Assembly (NCBI GenBank): GCA_019750295.1
Contig: JAIEOS010000075.1
Span: 1 to 41,894 of the forward strand
DNA from: Bdellovibrionales bacterium
GTDB taxonomy: Bacteria > Bdellovibrionota > Bdellovibrionia > Bdellovibrionales > JAGQZY01
DNA length: 41,894 nucleotides
Reading direction: 5' to 3'
Shown: piece after piece, positions 25,268 to 35,900 of the stretch
How positions within the stretch are numbered: position 1 is the stretch's first letter
Layout: each line of letters opens with the position of its first letter
Translations under genes and position numbers: made by a program
The notes under the pieces: model-generated
Seen by the model: the letters and a program-made list of their open reading frames with translations, nothing else
Databases searched by the model: none
What the model was told of the DNA's origin: nothing

Positions 25268-27655
25268 ATGGATCACTCTCACCAATCCCACCACACCCAG
25301 AACGATAATCACTCGTGCTGCTCTATCGAAAAGAAACCGAAAACAGAGAGCACATCTGTAATAGATCCCGTATGCGGCATGACAGTAAATCCACCAGCCG
25401 CTAAGGGAAAATCCGAACACAAGGGCGAATCATACTTTTTTTGCAGCACTAAATGTAAAATGAAGTTCGAGGAGAATCCCGAAAAATATTTAAACAAAGA
25501 AAAATCAAAAGAACCAACTGTGTCGAAAGACGTTGAATACACTTGCCCGATGCACCCAGAGATAATTCAAATGGGGCCAGGTTCGTGTCCGAAATGTGGA
25601 ATGGCTCTTGAACCAGTAATGATCTCGCTCGATCAAGAAGAGGATAATATTGAATATCTCGATATGAAAAAAAGATTTTGGGTGGCAACAGCTCTCTCCA
25701 TCCCCCTTTTGTTTATCACAATGGGGGGCCGCCATTTTCTGCATTCGCTCGAACTTCAATCTCTTTTTGGGTATATTGAATTTGCACTCGCTACACCCGT
25801 AGTGATTTGGTGTGGATGGCCGTTTTTTGAGAGATTTGTTCAGTCGTTAAAAAATAAAAGTCCCAACATGTTTACGCTCATTGGGCTTGGGGTTGGCGTC
25901 GCATATATTTTTAGTATTGTCGCGCTATTCTTCCCTCACTTTTTCCCAAAGTCCTTCATAGATTCTATGACCGGAGAAGTAGGTTTATATTTTGAGCCTG
26001 CCGCTATCATTGTAACACTCGTTCTATTGGGCCAAGTGCTAGAGCTAAAAGCACGAGGACAAACTGGTGCGGCGATTAAAGCTCTCCTTAATCTCGCACC
26101 GAATAGCGCGACAAAGATTAATTCGGACGGAACCGAAGAAGAGGTGTCAGTAGACCAAATCCATATTGGAGACCAGTTACGTGTTCGTCCAGGCGACAAA
26201 GTTCCAGTAGATGGCATTGTGGTGTCAGGACACAGCTCCGTGGATGAGTCGATGATCACTGGAGAGTCCCTCCCAGTTCAAAAAACCGAAGGCGACAAAG
26301 TTGTTGGGGCAACGATAAATGGAACTGGGTCATTTGTTGTAAAGGCGGAGAAGATTGGAAAAGACTCACTCCTATCGCAAATTGTTCAGATGGTGGCAGA
26401 AGCACAGCGATCACGTGCTCCAATTCAAAAACTTGCCGATCAAATTTCTGCTTTTTTTGTACCGACGGTTATTATTGCAGCAATCACGACAGCAGTCGTA
26501 TGGAGCATTTGGGGTATCGAACCAAAACTCGCGTATGCGGTTGTAAATGCTGTTGCTGTTCTCATTATCGCCTGTCCTTGTGCTCTCGGACTCGCAACGC
26601 CTATGTCAATCATGGTGGCCACAGGGCGTGCCGCTAGCATGGGAATTTTATTTAAAAACGCCGAAGCTATTGAAACACTGAGAAAAGTAGACGTTCTCGT
26701 TATTGACAAAACTGGTACGGTTACTGAGGGTAAACCAAAACTAATGAATGTAGAAAGCTACTCGAATTATTCTAAAGATGATCTCCTTCGCTTAGTCGCA
26801 ACTCTTGAAAAAGAAAGTGAGCATCCCCTGGCTGCCGCTATCGTTGCAGGCGCATCCCACCTGAAGTTAGCGAAAGCGCAATCGTTTTCGTCCATTACTG
26901 GAAAGGGAACGCAGGCAACTATTGAAAACCAGTTCGTCTCAATTGGGAATATAGCTTTGATGAAAGACCTCTCAATCTCTGTTGCCTCAGCTGAAGACCG
27001 CGCTGATGAGTTGAGAGGTCAAGGCCATACGGTCATGTATGTAAGTATTGAGAAGACTTTTGCAGGCATTATAAGTGTTGCAGATCCAATCAAGCAGACA
27101 TCAGCGGCTGCGATTAAGTCACTACAAGAATCCGGCATAAAAGTTATTATGTTAACAGGCGATAATCAAAGAACCGCAGATGCCGTGGCAAAATCCGTTG
27201 GCCTCAATGAAGTGGTCGCCGAGGTTCTTCCTCAACAAAAAACAGATGTCATCAAGAAGCTCCAAGCCCAAGGCAAAATAGTTGCAATGGCAGGAGATGG
27301 GATCAACGATGCGCCCGCACTTGCGCAAGCCCATGTTGGAATTGCAATGGGTACGGGAACCGATGTCGCTATAAAAAGCGCTGGAGTAACCCTCGTTAAG
27401 GGCGATTTAAAAGGAATCGTGACCGCTAGATCACTCAGTATTGCGACAATTAAAAATATTAAACAAAACCTATTCTTCGCATTTTTTTACAATGCCCTTG
27501 GGGTTCCCGTTGCGGCCGGAATTCTTTATCCTTTTTTCGGCATCCTTCTGAATCCTATGTTCGCTGCATTAGCTATGAGCTTGAGTTCCGTATCAGTCAT
27601 TGGAAATGCTCTCCGCCTAAAATCCGCCTCTCTAAAGGAGGAATCAAAACTGTAA
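25268..27655 (+). CDS. copA: Copper-exporting P1B-type ATPase
   Basis: 795 aa, inner membrane. N-terminal metal domains: a His/Cys-rich start, a YHS domain (32-75, [10 protein letters not shown] and [11 protein letters not shown]) and a heavy-metal-binding domain (91-115, [19 protein letters not shown]) in place of HMA domains. Catalytic parts: actuator TGES 331-334, transport motif CPC 436-438, phosphorylation site D480 in [13 protein letters not shown] 519-520, GDGIND. The CPC motif supports Cu(I) export. Ribosome binding site AGAAGGA; co-transcribed with csoR. Confidence 0.95.
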   Translation: MDHSHQSHHTQNDNHSCCSIEKKPKTESTSVIDPVCGMTVNPPAAKGKSEHKGESYFFCSTKCKMKFEENPEKYLNKEKSKEPTVSKDVEYTCPMHPEIIQMGPGSCPKCGMALEPVMISLDQEEDNIEYLDMKKRFWVATALSIPLLFITMGGRHFLHSLELQSLFGYIEFALATPVVIWCGWPFFERFVQSLKNKSPNMFTLIGLGVGVAYIFSIVALFFPHFFPKSFIDSMTGEVGLYFEPAAIIVTLVLLGQVLELKARGQTGAAIKALLNLAPNSATKINSDGTEEEVSVDQIHIGDQLRVRPGDKVPVDGIVVSGHSSVDESMITGESLPVQKTEGDKVVGATINGTGSFVVKAEKIGKDSLLSQIVQMVAEAQRSRAPIQKLADQISAFFVPTVIIAAITTAVVWSIWGIEPKLAYAVVNAVAVLIIACPCALGLATPMSIMVATGRAASMGILFKNAEAIETLRKVDVLVIDKTGTVTEGKPKLMNVESYSNYSKDDLLRLVATLEKESEHPLAAAIVAGASHLKLAKAQSFSSITGKGTQATIENQFVSIGNIALMKDLSISVASAEDRADELRGQGHTVMYVSIEKTFAGIISVADPIKQTSAAAIKSLQESGIKVIMLTGDNQRTADAVAKSVGLNEVVAEVLPQQKTDVIKKLQAQGKIVAMAGDGINDAPALAQAHVGIAMGTGTDVAIKSAGVTLVKGDLKGIVTARSLSIATIKNIKQNLFFAFFYNALGVPVAAGILYPFFGILLNPMFAALAMSLSSVSVIGNALRLKSASLKEESKL

Positions 27656-27857
27656 AATGCCCATCGGCACACATTTGAATGCTTGTTAGTTTTGATATAT
27701 TCAATGACCGAGAACTCGATGCCAGAGCAACCATCCCACCGACTATGAGAAATATTTAATGAATTCTAACGCAGCATAGTTAATTTTAAGGATTATTCAT
27801 TTGCTCCGCGCCAGAAAGCCACTATTCTGTTTGCATAATTTCACCAGAGGGGGAGAA
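27656..27857. other. Intergenic stretch after copA
   Basis: 202 AT-rich bases between copA and the deiminase gene. No hairpin terminator, repeat or coding frame that I can support. Confidence 0.4.
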
Positions 27858-28955
27858 ATGAAAATTACATTACTAACATTACTAACACTGCTTTCTACGC
27901 AATTATTTGCTCAACAGTTGCCTGTTCAAGGACCATCGGACGAACAGATTGAAGCGATGGCACTTCACAACCAACAGGTTGCAAAGCGAGAAAGAACGCT
28001 TGGGCCCATTGGCTACAGAAGTGCCAATGTAAAACACTTTTATGAGTGGGATAAAACTGGGTACATTCTTACAAGCGATGACGATTTTTATGGCTTAGCT
28101 GAGGAGATGAAGCAGCAATTGGCACAAAACCTCCCGCAAGACGTCACCTTGATTGTTTACACTCAATCAAGTAGCAAAAGCTATCAAAAGCAGTTGTTTA
28201 CGTCTTACTCGCAATACATTCCTAAAGAAAGACTCGTTGTTCTTCAGGTTCCACCGAGCGGAATGAATGACTTCTGGACACGAGATAATACTCCAGTTCC
28301 TGTTTGGGTTGACGGGAAATTTTCCTTAGTAGATGCGCAATATTATTATAATTTCGAGCCCGATGCTTTCATTAGCCAGTTGTTCGCGGTTGATATGGAT
28401 GCCCATAACTATTTCTATGAAGGCGGTAATATGGCCGTCAACACGCGTGGGGAATGTATTCTCGTGAATAGAAATAAAAAATACCCAGGTGGCACTTCTG
28501 ATACTGCTGCAATTCCGGACGACATTTTTAAGACCAAATATGGTTGCACAAAAATAATTCGATTTAAGCACCTCAAGGGAATCGGTCACACCGACGAAGT
28601 CGTAAAATTCATGACTGATGATATCGTCGTTACGGATACCGAGGAGTACGTTGATACTTTAAAAAAAGCAGGCTACACGGTGCATGTTTTGCCTGAAGCC
28701 GAGCTTCCATATGAGACGTACGTAAATTCTCTGCAGGTCAATGATGTTCTTTTTATTCCAATTTTTGGCGAAAAGAATGATCAAAAGGCTGTTGATATTT
28801 ACAAGAACTTAAACTTGGGTCTTAAGATCGTCACTATGGACTCAAGAGAGATTTCCACTCAGGGCTGGGGCTCAATCCACTGCTTTACAATGAATTATCC
28901 TCCAGCGACTCTAGATCAAATAGTTTTACAAATGAATGGAACAGTTGTTCACTGA
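27858..28955 (+). CDS. Secreted peptidylarginine/agmatine deiminase-family protein
   Basis: 365 aa from ATG 27858, which follows GAGGGGGAG. Signal peptide residues 1-18 (LLTLLTLLSTQLFA). The pentein fold core is intact: DFWTRD (138-143), EGGN (188-191), GIGHTDE (H244, D246), N290 and the catalytic Cys C342 in SIHCFTMNYPP, in the order found in PPAD of Porphyromonas. It converts guanidino groups to ureido groups, on agmatine or on protein arginine; the signal peptide favours an extracellular substrate. No regulation is visible. Its place among metal genes is unexplained. Confidence 0.82.
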   Translation: MKITLLTLLTLLSTQLFAQQLPVQGPSDEQIEAMALHNQQVAKRERTLGPIGYRSANVKHFYEWDKTGYILTSDDDFYGLAEEMKQQLAQNLPQDVTLIVYTQSSSKSYQKQLFTSYSQYIPKERLVVLQVPPSGMNDFWTRDNTPVPVWVDGKFSLVDAQYYYNFEPDAFISQLFAVDMDAHNYFYEGGNMAVNTRGECILVNRNKKYPGGTSDTAAIPDDIFKTKYGCTKIIRFKHLKGIGHTDEVVKFMTDDIVVTDTEEYVDTLKKAGYTVHVLPEAELPYETYVNSLQVNDVLFIPIFGEKNDQKAVDIYKNLNLGLKIVTMDSREISTQGWGSIHCFTMNYPPATLDQIVLQMNGTVVH

Positions 28956-28994
28956 TCTCGTTCTCTCAAAGTGAAAGTCTGATTATCCACTCCG

Positions 28995-29021
28995 TTGCTA
29001 CCTAGATTTTCTAGGTAGCAA
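28995..29021. terminator. 12-bp hairpin after the deiminase gene
   Basis: TTGCTACCTAGA (28995-29006) pairs with TCTAGGTAGCAA (29010-29021) around TTT. No long T-run follows on either strand, so it is a weak or structure-only terminator between two convergent genes. Confidence 0.6.
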
Positions 29022-29139
29022 ATTCTAAAAAACTTCGGTCGGCATAATCACTGCCACGCAAATCTTCCTAATAAATCCAATTGCAAAATAATTTGCACTT
29101 TTTTTGCAGAGGTATCCTGGAAATATATCGATGAAAAAA

Positions 29140-30546
29140 CTAAAGGTGTAATCTTCGCTTATCAACGTCGAGGCATGCCTCTTTAAAAACTTCGGGTAGA
29201 GTCGGGTGTGCGTGACAGGTTCTTGCAACGTCCTCCGCACTGCCGCTAAACTCCATTACCGATACGGCATGTGGGATCATTTCGCTGGCTCTTGGACCCA
29301 CAATGTGAACTCCCAGAATTTGATCTGTTGATGCATGCGCTAGAACTCGAATGAGGCCTTCGGTATCACTCAATGAGCGCGCACGGGCGTTCGCTGAAAA
29401 AGGAAAAGTTCCCACCTTGTAAGGCACGCCTTCTGAAACGAGCTCCTCTTCCGTCCGTCCCACCGCAGCCAGCTCAGGCGTTGTATACACAACACTCGGT
29501 ATCGCTTGGTAATTGACATGCCCAGCTCTGCCGGCCATCAATTCTACCGCTGCTACAGCCTCCTCAGACGCCTTATGCGCAAGCATAGGCCCTTCAATCA
29601 CATCACCTACTGCATAGAGCCCAGTTACATTTGTTTCGAAATTTTTATTTACTTTAATTCGTCGTTTAGAATCAACCTCTACACCAAACGACTCTACTCC
29701 GAGGCTCTCGGAATACGGTCTTCGCCCAACTGCCACTAGCAAGCGATCACACTCAAGTTCTGAACGTTTTCCCTCAGCATTCTCAATGACAACAGCCACA
29801 CCGGATGCTGTATTCTTGGCTCCGTGGCACTTTGTTGAAAGTAAAAATGTCATTCCTTGTTTTTCTAACGATTTATATAGCTCTTGGGCTGATGCCTTAT
29901 CTACGCCGCCCGCTAAAATTCGATCTTGAGCTTCTATTATAGTTACTTTCGCTCCAAGCCTTAACCACACTGATCCCATTTCAAGGCCAATAAATCCACC
30001 CCCTATGACAACAAGATGTTTTGGCACTTCTGAAAAAGAAAGTGCTTCGGTGGAGCTCACAATGGTCTGACCATTAAATTTTAGAAATGGAAGCTCAACA
30101 ACCTCGCTGCCCGTAGCAATTAGAACTCGTTTGGCTGAGATGTCCTTTTTTATGTCGTTATCAGAGACTTCAATTATCCAATCTTCATTACGTTTTTCCT
30201 TAAGCCGTCCTGTACCGAGAAAACGATCGATTTTATTCTTGCGAAATAAGAAGTCTACTCCTTGCGCAAGACCATTTACTACGGAGTCTTTATGTTTCAT
30301 GATCCCGCCTAAGTCGAACCGCAATCCATCGGCAAAAATACCTTGAAGTGGAAAACGCACTTTAGCTGCGTAAAAATTTTCCGTTGCATCAAGAAGTGCT
30401 TTTGAAGGTATGCAGCCGACGTTTAGGCATGTGCCACCGAGCTTTTTTCTTCTCTCGATGCATGCCACTTTCATTCCTAGTTGCGCCGCACGAATAGCCC
30501 CAACATATCCTGCAGGGCCGCCTCCGATAACTACTAAATCATACAT
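29140..30546 (-). CDS. lpdA: Dihydrolipoamide dehydrogenase (E3), stand-alone
   Basis: 468 aa FAD/NAD flavoprotein that reoxidises dihydrolipoamide. FAD site VVIGGGPAGY at 6-15, redox disulfide C40-C45 in GGTCLNVGC, NAD site VIGGGFIGLEMGS in the middle, and the catalytic pair H447/E452 in HAHPTLPE at the C-terminal end. It lacks the vicinal C-terminal Cys pair of mercuric reductase, so it is not MerA. No pyruvate or 2-oxoglutarate dehydrogenase genes are near. A role in metal or redox stress is possible but unproven. The small Cys-containing gene stands upstream, 43 bases away. Confidence 0.9.
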   Translation of the reverse strand: MYDLVVIGGGPAGYVGAIRAAQLGMKVACIERRKKLGGTCLNVGCIPSKALLDATENFYAAKVRFPLQGIFADGLRFDLGGIMKHKDSVVNGLAQGVDFLFRKNKIDRFLGTGRLKEKRNEDWIIEVSDNDIKKDISAKRVLIATGSEVVELPFLKFNGQTIVSSTEALSFSEVPKHLVVIGGGFIGLEMGSVWLRLGAKVTIIEAQDRILAGGVDKASAQELYKSLEKQGMTFLLSTKCHGAKNTASGVAVVIENAEGKRSELECDRLLVAVGRRPYSESLGVESFGVEVDSKRRIKVNKNFETNVTGLYAVGDVIEGPMLAHKASEEAVAAVELMAGRAGHVNYQAIPSVVYTTPELAAVGRTEEELVSEGVPYKVGTFPFSANARARSLSDTEGLIRVLAHASTDQILGVHIVGPRASEMIPHAVSVMEFSGSAEDVARTCHAHPTLPEVFKEACLDVDKRRLHL

Positions 30547-30589
30547 ATTGCCCTTACCTAAATTAGAATTCTATTTTATCTTCTCTTCT

Positions 30590-30880
30590 CTATTTCTTTT
30601 CCACAGACTTCTTTTTTTCCGCTATTTCCTTTTCGTAGATTTCATTGATTTCCCAACACTTTGATTTTTTAAATACCTTGTTCAGTCGCCCTTTTTTTTC
30701 TGCACACTCGTGGGCGGCCTGAGCTTTTCCATCCTCGGTCGCCGCATTAATCGCATCTTTGCAGTCGTTATGACAGGCGCTAATAATATCCTGCGAAGGT
30801 TTTCCAACTGCACCATTTTGAGCCACGGCGCTGAACCCTGAAAAAATAAACAATACAGCAATAAACAACCCAGGCTTCAT
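30590..30880 (-). CDS. Small exported Cys-containing protein
   Basis: 96 aa. Signal peptide residues 1-20 (LFIAVLFIFSGFSAVAQ). Four Cys residues (ACHNDCKD, HECAEK, KSKCWEI) in a helical, Lys-rich mature part that ends in EIAEKKKSVEKK. It could be a disulfide-linked metal or redox carrier; no family recognised. It precedes lpdA on the same strand, suggesting co-transcription, and diverges from the ArsR-type gene. Confidence 0.55.
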   Translation of the reverse strand: MKPGLFIAVLFIFSGFSAVAQNGAVGKPSQDIISACHNDCKDAINAATEDGKAQAAHECAEKKGRLNKVFKKSKCWEINEIYEKEIAEKKKSVEKK

Positions 30881-30948
30881 AAACTCTCCTTCTTTGTTAG
30901 ATCATAAGATATATTGACTTCATCAAATACTTGCGTAACCATGTAACT

Positions 30949-31359
30949 ATGTACCAAAGTAAAATCGAAGTCACAGAAATTTTTCAGGCAGTAGCGGAAA
31001 AAACAAGATTAAGAATCATGCGCATAATGGTTTCCTTGCCACGCGAGGAAGCCTGTCTTTGCGATATGACTGACGCGCTGCTTGAGCCTGAGCATAACGT
31101 TTCTCGCCATTTAAAGATTCTAAGACAAGTTGGTCTGCTATCGGCGTACAAAGACGGCCGCTGGGTTTATCATCAGCTTAGCACAAGCCCACACATAAAA
31201 AGCTTCAGTAAACTCATCGCAAGCTTGCCTGACGACAGTGGAATATTCGAAAATGATCTTAAGCGATTTAAAGTTGAGCTTGCAAAACGAACTGCAAAAA
31301 AATGTATCAAAGACGGTCCTCAAACTTCTACGAAGCCGAATAAATACGAAGCCAAATGA
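30949..31359 (+). CDS. ArsR/SmtB-family metalloregulator
   Basis: 136 aa from ATG 30949 (a TTG at 30931 in the same frame is less likely). Winged-helix DNA-binding domain: FQAVAEKTRLRIMRIM, the recognition helix HNVSRHLKILRQVGLL and the wing YKDGRWVYHQL. The metal site of the ArsR type is suggested by ACLCDMTDAL (two Cys in the alpha-3 helix). The stop overlaps the start of the efflux operon (ATGA), so it probably represses that operon. Upstream TTGACT (30914-30919) is a possible -35. Confidence 0.88.
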   Translation: MYQSKIEVTEIFQAVAEKTRLRIMRIMVSLPREEACLCDMTDALLEPEHNVSRHLKILRQVGLLSAYKDGRWVYHQLSTSPHIKSFSKLIASLPDDSGIFENDLKRFKVELAKRTAKKCIKDGPQTSTKPNKYEAK

Positions 31360-32558
31360 CTAATATTTTGATCCTTTATTCATTTCTGTTCGCCGTGCCG
31401 ATGTCAATGGCCCAAGCGAGTGATTGTGCATCCCATGTTCAATCCGCCAACGATCTCTACAAATGTGCTTTAGATCAAGATCCACGTATTCGTTCATTAC
31501 TGGCTCGCGAAAAAGCGCGTACTGGTCGCGATAAGGAAGCGCGACAGATTCCTAATCCTGTGGGTGAATTTGAGGGAAGTTCGGGAGAAGTTGGCGTGTC
31601 AATCGTACAACCGATTGAAATCGGTGGTAAGCGGTCGGCGAGAATTAAGCTTAGCGGCGTCGAAAATGAAATCTCGTTGCTAGAGGAAAAACTTGAGTTC
31701 GGTGAAATAGCTCTAACAATCATTCAAAACATTACGAGGCTGTCGCAAACCAATACGAAGTTGAAATTACTTGAAGACACTAGAAAATCTCTCATCAATC
31801 TTTCAACAAAACTCAAAGCCAAAGCCGTCCGCTCCCCCCAGGACCGCACTGCCTTAAATATATTTCAGATGCAAAGTACTCTTATCGAAGCGCGGCTCAT
31901 TAACTTAAGACGTGAGCAAGCGCAGGCCACGCGACTGATCGAAGCGTCCTTTGACGGAAAATTTGGTGATTTGAGCAAGGTGACGGCCCCTGAAGTTAAA
32001 AAGTGGCCAAGCCTTGAGGGCTTGCAACCGAGTTCTGGACTTAATGTGCGCTTAAGGGAACTGGCAATCAAAAGATTCGAAGCGAAAGCCAAGGTGCAAA
32101 AAAGTGCCGCATGGCCTGACGTCGCGATTGGCCCTCTTTATTTCAAAGACGAAAGCTCCGCAAACGGTGCCATCGGCCTAAAGCTTGGCTTCGGATTGCC
32201 TCTTTGGAATCGAAACCAAGGGGCTGTTCTCCAGAGCGAAGCGGAATTAGAGGAAACGCGCTTATCTTCTGGGTACGCGCTCGCGCAAGCGCGGTTTTCA
32301 ATTGAGGTTTTTATCGACTCGTATAAAAATCTTGTTACGTTTTTATCTCAAACTTCTTCCTCACCATCGCTCCAAAAATCCGTCAAGGAGACGCTTCAGC
32401 TATTTTCACGAGGCATGGTCGAACCTTCGAATGTGATCGAAACCTATCGAACCGCGTACGAAACTATGGAAGCCGTGCAGGAAGCGGAGTATAGCGCAAT
32501 TACGTATTACTGGATGATTCAAACTGCATTAGGTGAAATACCCAAGGAGATTCCATGA
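31356..32558 (+). CDS. czcC: CzcC/CusC-like outer-membrane efflux protein (TolC family)
   Basis: 400 aa. Signal peptide ends near MAQASDC. Two TolC-like repeats with long coiled-coil helices are recognisable: VGVSIVQPIEIGGKRSARI in the first and KLGFGLPLWNRNQGAVLQSEAELEE in the second, both typical of heavy-metal efflux OMFs. It forms the trimeric exit duct through the outer membrane for the RND pump encoded two genes on. Start and stop overlap its neighbours by 4 bases (ATGA), giving tight coupling. Confidence 0.87.
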   Translation: MTNILILYSFLFAVPMSMAQASDCASHVQSANDLYKCALDQDPRIRSLLAREKARTGRDKEARQIPNPVGEFEGSSGEVGVSIVQPIEIGGKRSARIKLSGVENEISLLEEKLEFGEIALTIIQNITRLSQTNTKLKLLEDTRKSLINLSTKLKAKAVRSPQDRTALNIFQMQSTLIEARLINLRREQAQATRLIEASFDGKFGDLSKVTAPEVKKWPSLEGLQPSSGLNVRLRELAIKRFEAKAKVQKSAAWPDVAIGPLYFKDESSANGAIGLKLGFGLPLWNRNQGAVLQSEAELEETRLSSGYALAQARFSIEVFIDSYKNLVTFLSQTSSSPSLQKSVKETLQLFSRGMVEPSNVIETYRTAYETMEAVQEAEYSAITYYWMIQTALGEIPKEIP

Positions 32559-32980
32559 AATTATTTACCCTAACTTTTTTCATTGTGTTCTCCGCATTTG
32601 CGGATGAGGAAGCGTCCGCTCCTGCAAAGGACCGTGTGGGGCCTGGCAAAGCTGTAGTTGCGGCAAGCGCCGAGGACGGTGTAAAGCTTTCTGAAAAAGG
32701 CCTTAGGACGCTCGAGCTTAAGTTTTCTGAAGTCAAGAGCGCAGAGGTATCGGTTCCGAAGTCCTCATTGATCCACTTTCAGGATTTTTCGGCGATTTAC
32801 CGGGAGCGTAGCGGTTGGTTCAAGATGATTGAGGTCGAGCCCATCATTAAAAATGGCACCGCTAAAATCTCTTCCAAGGAGCTTAAAAATGGTGATCGAG
32901 TTGTGGTGGAAAACGGCGGTCTGTTACGCGTGGTTGAGCTAGATATCTTTGGCCCAGAGGCAGATGCTTGTGCCGACTAG
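32555..32980 (+). CDS. Very short CzcB/CusB-like periplasmic adaptor
   Basis: 141 aa; adaptors of this family usually have about 350-500 residues. After a signal peptide (about 1-16) and a short linker, only the membrane-proximal end is present: VSVPKSSLIHFQDFSAIYRE, then EVEPIIKNGTAKISSKELKNGDRVVVENGGLL and the end DIFGPEADACAD. The lipoyl, helical-hairpin and most of the beta-barrel domains are missing. The gene is intact, has its own start and lies in the efflux operon, so this may be a genuine mini-adaptor and not a decayed one. Confidence 0.68.
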   Translation: MKLFTLTFFIVFSAFADEEASAPAKDRVGPGKAVVAASAEDGVKLSEKGLRTLELKFSEVKSAEVSVPKSSLIHFQDFSAIYRERSGWFKMIEVEPIIKNGTAKISSKELKNGDRVVVENGGLLRVVELDIFGPEADACAD

Positions 32981-32993
32981 TTTGGAATAACTA

Positions 32994-35900
32994 ATGATAA
33001 ATAAGATTATACATTTTTCCGTTTACCATCGCGGCATCGTCCTCTTCGCAACGGGCTTACTCGCGCTGCTAGGTTGGTACAGCTTCACTCATTTACCGAT
33101 TGACGCCGTACCCGATATCACGAACGTGCAAGTGCAGGTCTTTGCGGAGGCCGGCGGGCTTTCCGCGGAGCAAGTCGAACGGAGTATTACTTTCCCTATT
33201 GAAAAATCAATGGGCGGGATTTCCGGCGTTATTCAAGTTAGGTCCTTGAGTCGCTTTGGCCTCTCAGTTGTGAATGTTATTTTTAAAGACGGCTCCGACA
33301 TCTATCGCGCGAGACAACTTGTTTCAGAGCGCTTACAAGGGGCGGTTTCAGAGTTACCCGTGAGTGTCGAGCCTAAACTTGGTCCGATTTCAACGGGCCT
33401 CGGAGAAATTTTCTTCTATGCGTTGCGATTTGAAGACACAAAAGAAAAACCGTCTCTAGCTCAACTTATGGAACTTCGCTCGATTCAAGAGTGGGTTGTG
33501 AAACCACGAATTTTGACCGTGTCAGGCGTTGCCGAAGTGAACACGATTGGTGGGTTTGAAAAACAATTCCATGTCCAACCAGATCCTGTAAAAATGCTAC
33601 GCTATGGTGTCAGCTTCGCAAGCATCGTGGAGGCACTCAAAAACAGCAATGCCAACGTCGGCGGCGGATACGTGCAGCAAACGGGCGAACAATTTGTCGT
33701 TCAAGGGTCAGGTTTGCTTTCAACCATTGAAGATATCAAAGCCACTCCCCTTCGTCCTTTAAATTCAATCACGGCCCTAACGATAAAGGACATCGCCAAG
33801 GTTTCACTCGCCTCCGAACTTAGAACAGGGGCTGCATTGGTGCGCGGCCAAGAAGCCGTTCTTGGAACTGCGATGATGTTGCTTGGAGAAAATAGCCGTG
33901 AAGTCAGTGAGAGTGTCGGAAAAAGAGTCGCGGAAATTTCTCAAAGTCTCCCGAAAGGTGTGGTCCTTGAAGTACTTTATGATCGATCCAACCTTGTCGA
34001 TGAGACATTAGGCACGATCGAGCACAATCTTCTAACGGGCGCGGCTCTTGTTATCGTTATTCTTTTACTGCTATTAGGAAATTTGCGAGCAGCACTCATA
34101 ACAGCCGCCGTGATTCCTCTTTCACTGTTACTTACATTCATCTTTATGAAATGGTTCGACATCTCAGGGAACTTGCTAAGTCTCGGTGCCTTGGATTTTG
34201 GGATCATCGTCGATGGCGCCGTGATTGTCTTAGACCATTGTGTTCGAAAGCTTCATGATGCGGGGGTGAGACTTAAGCGCAATTTGACACCTCTCGAAGT
34301 CCAACAAACTGTTTGCGATGCCACTTTTGAAATTAGACAAGCCGCAGGTTTTGGCGAACTGATTGTCGTCGTTGTCTTTCTTCCAGTGCTAGCGTTGACT
34401 GGAATCGAAGGAAAAATGTTTCAGCCGATGGCGGCCACCTTCGCATTAGCGGTCTTTTGCGCGCTTGTTCTATCCTTTACCACCGTTCCTGCATTGGCTG
34501 CGACTTTCCTTCGCGGTAAAGTGACCGAAGGCAACCCTTGGCTGATGAAACAGGCGGAAAAAATATACACCCCTTTATTTACAAAAGCTGTTCACTTTAG
34601 GTTTGTGACGATTACGATTGGGGCATTGGCAATAGTTCTAGGCTTCGTACTTTTTTCTCGTCTCGGCGGAGAGTTTCTACCGCAGATGGACGAAGCCTCA
34701 AGAACGCTTCAGTTCGTAAGACCTGTGAATATTTCGCTCGACCAAGCCCTTAGGCTCCAGGAAAAATCAGAAAAAATCATTACCGAGTTTCCTCAAGTGA
34801 AAGCCGTATTTAGTCGCATCGGAACCGCCGAAGTGGCCACAGACCCAATGGGTATTAATCTTGCCGATACATTTGTCACTTTTCACGACCGAAGTGCGTG
34901 GCCAACTGACGAAAATGCTCCTGAAACATGGTCGGAGCTGACTGAAAAAATGGTTGATCGGCTTGTCGAGGAAGTTCCCGGCCAGCGCGTGCTTGTAAGC
35001 CAGCCGATCCAAATGCGCTTTAACGAATTGCTCGAAGGGACCAGGGCAGATGTTTCTGTTAAGGTTTTTGGAGATGAGTTTTCAAGTCTTATCGAGACTT
35101 CAGAAAAAATCGCAGCCGCTGTTCGCACTATTCCTGGCGCGGGTGATGTCGAAATTGAACTTCAGGGAATGTCTCCGATTCTTAAAATCACCCCAAATCA
35201 GTCGTTTTTAGCTCCTCTTGGTGTTCCGAAGAGCGAAGTATTAGAAACCATCAGCACGGCTCTAGGGGGAGAGGAAGTGGGCTATGTCTATGAGGGTATC
35301 AGGCGCTATCCAGTCATCGTGAGGCTTGAGGAGTCTTTGAGATCGGATCTTAATGTCATCCGATCTCTCCCGGTGGAGCTTGCTGAACGCACTCTGGCGC
35401 CACTGAGTCAGGCCGCAACGATAGAGTTTGACGAAAGCTATGGTGTCGTTAACCGAGAGCAGGCAAAGCGTCGTGTGGCTGTATTAATCAATCCGCGCGG
35501 AGTAGATACGGAAACGTTCGTGATGGCCGCCCAAAAAAAAGTAGCTAAAGAAATTAAACTTCCTGATGGGATCTATCTTGAGTGGGGCGGAAACTTTAAA
35601 AATCTAATTCAGGCGAGAAGCCGTCTTGCGATCTTCGCCCCTGTTGCACTCCTTTTGGTGCTAGCAATGGTTTATTGGGCCTTTGGCAGCATCGCCCAAA
35701 CCCTGCTGGTTTTCATGGGTGTTCCGTTTGCACTTGTTGGTGGTGTTGTTGGACTTATGCTAAATGGCCTCCCGTTTAGCATCTCCGCCGGGGTTGGATT
35801 TATTGCGCTTGCAGGAATTTCCGTGCTCAATGGGGTCGTGCTTATAAATTGTTTTAATGATTTAAGAGCCCAAGGTGTGCGCGGTATAGAGCTGGTTCGG

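Noticed and set aside
29140-30546. Mercuric reductase (MerA)
   Set aside because: The C-terminal Cys pair and N-terminal HMA domain are missing, while the H447/E452 pair of E3 enzymes is present.
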